DNA of 64,000 nucleotides from Balneola sp. (GTDB taxonomy: Bacteria; Bacteroidota; Rhodothermia; Balneolales; Balneolaceae): the NCBI GenBank assembly GCA_002694685.1, contig NZMW01000010.1:248001-312000 (forward strand). Reading direction: 5' to 3'. The position numbers were made by a program, and so were the translations under genes. The notes below the pieces were generated by a model. It saw only the letters and a program-made list of their open reading frames with translations, did no database searches and had not been told where the DNA came from. This document shows positions 61,486 to 64,000 of this stretch, piece after piece; within the stretch, counting starts at the first letter, position 1; each line of letters starts with the position of its first letter.

Positions 61486-62715
61486 TTAACTTGCGGTGGG
61501 TTGCTCTTTTTCGGATGAAAGTCCTATAAAAGCCAGCCCTGTTGCTACTATGACCGAACCAATAGCGGTTAGCAAGATCGTCTCCATGGGAACATGTTGA
61601 TCGAGCATCCATCCCATCAAGAAAGGACTTATAGCGGTACTGAAGACCATAATAGAGGCAAATAATGAACGAACGGTGCCAATTACATTTTCACCATAAA
61701 GTTCCGTTAAAAGCGCCGATTTTGTCGTGCTTCCAAGACCCATCGTAATTCCTACTAGTGCCATATAGACAAAAGCAGACCAAACGCCTGATTGAAGAAA
61801 TGCTATAAATAAACCAGCGCCAAAAGGAATTAGGTAGAAAGGGTAAATGGTTGATGCACTCCACTTATCTATTAAAGGGCCGATGCTTAGCGAACTTATA
61901 ATTCTACTGCCCGCAAAGAACACAAAAGCTGAGGCGATAATAGCAGCTGTCCAGCCCAGTTGTTCAGCAATGGAAACCTGATACAAGAATAACCCGGTTA
62001 CCCAAAATGGAGGGAGTAAAACTGCGGGAAGGATTAACCAAAACCTCTGTTCCGTTAGTACTTTCCTATACACGTGAGCCGTAGATGAGTCGTCTTGATT
62101 AGAAGCTTCTTTAGCTTTTTGGTTGGTCTCCTCAATTTCGGTTTTATGCAAAACGTAAAGTAAAAATGGAATGAAGGCCAAGACAATTACTGCAGCTATA
62201 ATTCCCCAAGCCATTCTCCAGCTTACAACGGCTAATAAAGCAGCCATCAATAAAGGTAAGATGCCTTCCCCAAGTGGATAGCCAAGACTGGATACACTCA
62301 ATGCTTTTCCACGCTGTAATTTGAAATATCTTGCCATTGCCGTTTCAGCAGTGTGACCGCTTAATCCTTGTCCTGACAACCGGAGCATTAAGATTGCGGC
62401 AAAAAGAAAAGCAATGTGCCAGGATAGGGACATTGTTAATGCAGCCACAAACAGTCCCGAAGCTACATAAAGACTGTAGCGGCCAATTGGGAGGTGATCA
62501 ATCCACTTACCCATGTAAGGCAGAATAGCCGCACTTGATAGCGTGGCTAAAGAATAAATGGAGCCAAAAGCAGCATTAGAAAGGTTGAAGTCCGCAAGGA
62601 AAAAAGGGACAAAAAGTGAAATCAGGAATGTCTGTCCGAAACTGGAAAAGAAGGTGAAAGACAATCCAAAGCTCAGAACTTTTCTCTCTCGAAGAACGAA
62701 GCTGATGTAGTTCAA
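61486..62715 (-). CDS. MFS permease
   Basis: The protein has 409 residues with 12 predicted membrane helices. The N-terminal half has the loop YMGKWIDHLPIGRYS and the second half the repeat LIDKWSAS, the reduced MFS motif A. It resembles drug/metabolite antiporters but the substrate is not recognisable. The gene has a full TTG-N18-TATCTTTG promoter and a LacI-type operator-like site farther upstream. Confidence 0.87.
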   Translation of the reverse strand: MNYISFVLRERKVLSFGLSFTFFSSFGQTFLISLFVPFFLADFNLSNAAFGSIYSLATLSSAAILPYMGKWIDHLPIGRYSLYVASGLFVAALTMSLSWHIAFLFAAILMLRLSGQGLSGHTAETAMARYFKLQRGKALSVSSLGYPLGEGILPLLMAALLAVVSWRMAWGIIAAVIVLAFIPFLLYVLHKTEIEETNQKAKEASNQDDSSTAHVYRKVLTEQRFWLILPAVLLPPFWVTGLFLYQVSIAEQLGWTAAIIASAFVFFAGSRIISSLSIGPLIDKWSASTIYPFYLIPFGAGLFIAFLQSGVWSAFVYMALVGITMGLGSTTKSALLTELYGENVIGTVRSLFASIMVFSTAISPFLMGWMLDQHVPMETILLTAIGSVIVATGLAFIGLSSEKEQPTAS

Positions 62716-62753
62716 TGTGTTAGCGTACTTAAAAATTATGAGTGAGTGAGCTC

Positions 62754-62782
62754 CAAAGATACCGCTATTTCTATTGAACCAA
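62754..62782 (-). promoter_or_regulatory. Promoter of the MFS permease gene (TTG-N18-TATCTTTG)
   Basis: On the minus strand TTG (62780-62782) is separated by 18 nt from TATCTTTG (62754-62761), a full match to the Bacteroidota-type promoter. The expected start is near 62747, 32 nt before the start codon. The same octamer precedes both tRNA genes. Confidence 0.7.
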
Positions 62783-62830
62783 TATTATGAGGTGGCAGTA
62801 TTACTCTATGCTTAGTATAAACCCACTCTA

Positions 62831-62844
62831 TGTAAGCGCTTTGG
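62831..62844. promoter_or_regulatory. LacI/CcpA-type operator-like site 3
   Basis: TGTAAGCGCTTTGG shares the 12-mer TGTAAGCGCTTT with site 1 at 58550. It lies about 50 nt upstream of the MFS permease promoter's -33 element and directly after the response regulator's stop codon. Confidence 0.4.
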
Positions 62845-63243
62845 TTAGGCTAACAAGCTCTTCAGGCTATCTATGCCAACGGGCTTTTGAATGAAGTCAG
62901 ATACTTTTTCATCCCACTCAACACGGAAAAGGTCTTCACTTCTTTTATCAACTTGTGAGCTGATAACAAAAACTTGAATTTCTTTATCCGCTTTGTCTCT
63001 TATGGATTGAAAAGCCTTCAGGAAATCCCAGCCATTCATTTCTGGCATATCAATATCCAGTAAAATTAAGTCCGGCAGTTCTTGATCGGAAGCCTGTATT
63101 TCTTTGATGCCTTCGAGCGCTTTTCGTCCATTTTCAAAGGACATAATTTCATTATCAGGAAGGTGATTCTTGATAATCTTTGAAACCCCGTAGGTGTAAA
63201 TTTTGTCGTCGTCAATAATACAAACGCTCTTCATTGAACTCAT
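62845..63243 (-). CDS. Single-domain response regulator
   Basis: The protein has 132 residues and consists of the receiver domain only. Acidic pocket IDDDK (about 10-14), phosphoacceptor Asp63 in LILLDIDMPEMNG, Ser in VISSQVD and Lys in IQKPVG are all present. It overlaps the upstream histidine kinase gene by 4 nt, so it is that kinase's partner. It acts through protein contact or a phosphorelay rather than DNA. Confidence 0.93.
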   Translation of the reverse strand: MSSMKSVCIIDDDKIYTYGVSKIIKNHLPDNEIMSFENGRKALEGIKEIQASDQELPDLILLDIDMPEMNGWDFLKAFQSIRDKADKEIQVFVISSQVDKRSEDLFRVEWDEKVSDFIQKPVGIDSLKSLLA

Positions 63244-64000
63244 GATAGTTTAATTTTAAAAGTTGTCCCCTCGTTGGGTTTGCTTTGGACGTCTATAGAA
63301 CCTCCCATAGACTCAATTTGGTTTTTGGTAATGAAAAGGCCAATCCCCTTCGAATTCTTATTTTGGTGGAAGGTGTTATACATTCCGAATAATTTCTCCC
63401 CATGCTTTTCGAGATCTATTCCTAAACCGTTATCCGAAACTTCGAGATGCACACTGCCTTCCCGTTCTTCAGCTTTAACAGCAACCTCAGGCTTACGATC
63501 AGGGTGGCGGTATTTTATAGCATTTGATAATAAGTTGAGAACAATACTTTCCAGATAAGCAGGATTATATTTCAGACTAAGATTGGCTGGAATATCTTTT
63601 TGAATATTCACATTATTAGCGAGCCGTTCTGTAGTGAGGATTTCCTCAATTTTATTAACAGTCTCTTTAAGGTTTAAGGTCTTCATCTCACCTTTAGAGC
63701 TGTACTGCTGATCAATGATTTCATTTAAGTCTGAAATGGACTCATTCAGTCTTTTTGAGGCAACTCCAAGATGTTCCAGCAACTCTTCTTTTTCGGTATC
63801 TGATTCTTCCATGTCATAAAGAGATAAGAGCATAGAAATATTGCCCGCATGATTCCGAAGATTATGAGAAACAATATGTGCAAAATTCATTAAGTGTTTA
63901 TTTTGCTCTCCAATGATATCAAGGCTACTATTTAGCTCAATCTCTTTTTTCTTCAGCTGTGTAATATCAGTAACAACAGATAAGACGGCCGGCTTCCCGG
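63240..64000 (-). CDS. PAS-type histidine kinase, partial (runs off window end)
   Basis: The frame is open from 63240 to the window edge. The segment upstream of the internal ATG at 63890 reads GKPAVLSVVTDITQLKKKE, the end of a PAS domain, so the gene starts beyond 64000. A HisKA-like region follows with the His in HIVSHNLRNHAGN, and the HATPase domain has N (NLLSNAIKYR), G1 (DNGLGID) and G2 (GIGLFITKN) boxes. The partner is the single-domain regulator overlapping by 4 nt. Confidence 0.92.
   Translation of the reverse strand, partial: GKPAVLSVVTDITQLKKKEIELNSSLDIIGEQNKHLMNFAHIVSHNLRNHAGNISMLLSLYDMEESDTEKEELLEHLGVASKRLNESISDLNEIIDQQYSSKGEMKTLNLKETVNKIEEILTTERLANNVNIQKDIPANLSLKYNPAYLESIVLNLLSNAIKYRHPDRKPEVAVKAEEREGSVHLEVSDNGLGIDLEKHGEKLFGMYNTFHQNKNSKGIGLFITKNQIESMGGSIDVQSKPNEGTTFKIKLS

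Overview
This is one 64 kb chromosomal segment of a moderately AT-rich, gene-dense bacterium. It has short intergenic gaps, many 4-nt ATGA overlaps and several convergent genes that overlap at their 3' ends. The content points to the FCB group (Bacteroidota and relatives; Balneolota or a near neighbour is my best guess). The evidence is a PorQ-like type IX secretion protein, a DUF6787 protein, MlaEFD and an LptD-type outer-membrane machinery, and promoters of the TTG / TAnnTTTG type, with TATCTTTG before both tRNA genes and a permease gene. Most genes also lack an obvious Shine-Dalgarno sequence. No rRNA, CRISPR array, phage or plasmid module is visible.

Layout. 1-5.3 kb: a lipoprotein fragment, a small secreted protein, then carA-carB behind a long leader that looks like a transcription attenuator. 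5.3-8.1 kb: a 583-bp GxxExxY cassette with terminal inverted repeats, lodged between carB and recQ. 8.1-16.3 kb: an operon of a SLC13 transporter, a receiver protein and a cyclic-nucleotide-binding-domain kinase; a DUF58 protein; a dehydrogenase; an OmpR-type two-component pair; an aquaporin. 16.5-25.3 kb: small conserved proteins, a CDGSH protein, and a metal/oxyanion-handling neighbourhood (ArsP-like permease, GDCCVxC protein, TauE exporter, P1B-type ATPase, two HMA-AraC regulators). 25.7-29.9 kb: uptake and oxidation of a sugar-like compound. 30-33.4 kb: NYN nuclease-like protein and a HIT-aroQ-flippase operon. 33.5-40.2 kb: thioredoxin-like protein, tRNA-Lys, a secreted PLD/nuclease-like/HhH fusion, FtsB-like protein, ROK kinase, LptD. 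40.2-46.4 kb: ribE-ribD, a PpiD-like chaperone, mlaEFD. 46.5-51.8 kb: a tightly packed operon porQ-K+ channel-aroC-TPR-LysM/RlpA-CPBP protease. 51.9-64 kb: ECF sigma factor, histidine kinase, tig-clpP-clpX, tRNA-Leu, cutA, cysH, enoyl-CoA hydratase, DUF2911 lipoprotein, DsbA-like protein, MFS permease and a two-component pair running off the end.

How it fits together. Envelope biogenesis is a theme (LptD, MlaEFD, PpiD, PorQ, FtsB, flippase, LysM/RlpA). So is stress response (ClpXP/trigger factor, ECF sigma, CutA, metal efflux). The observations most worth following are the carAB leader combined with a CarB that lacks the C-terminal allosteric domain, the inverted-repeat-bounded GxxExxY element that changes the apparent start of recQ, the secreted three-module nuclease-like fusion whose SNase-like module has lost catalytic residues, and the paired HMA-AraC metal regulators. 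All functions are read from the sequence by eye; no database search was run.
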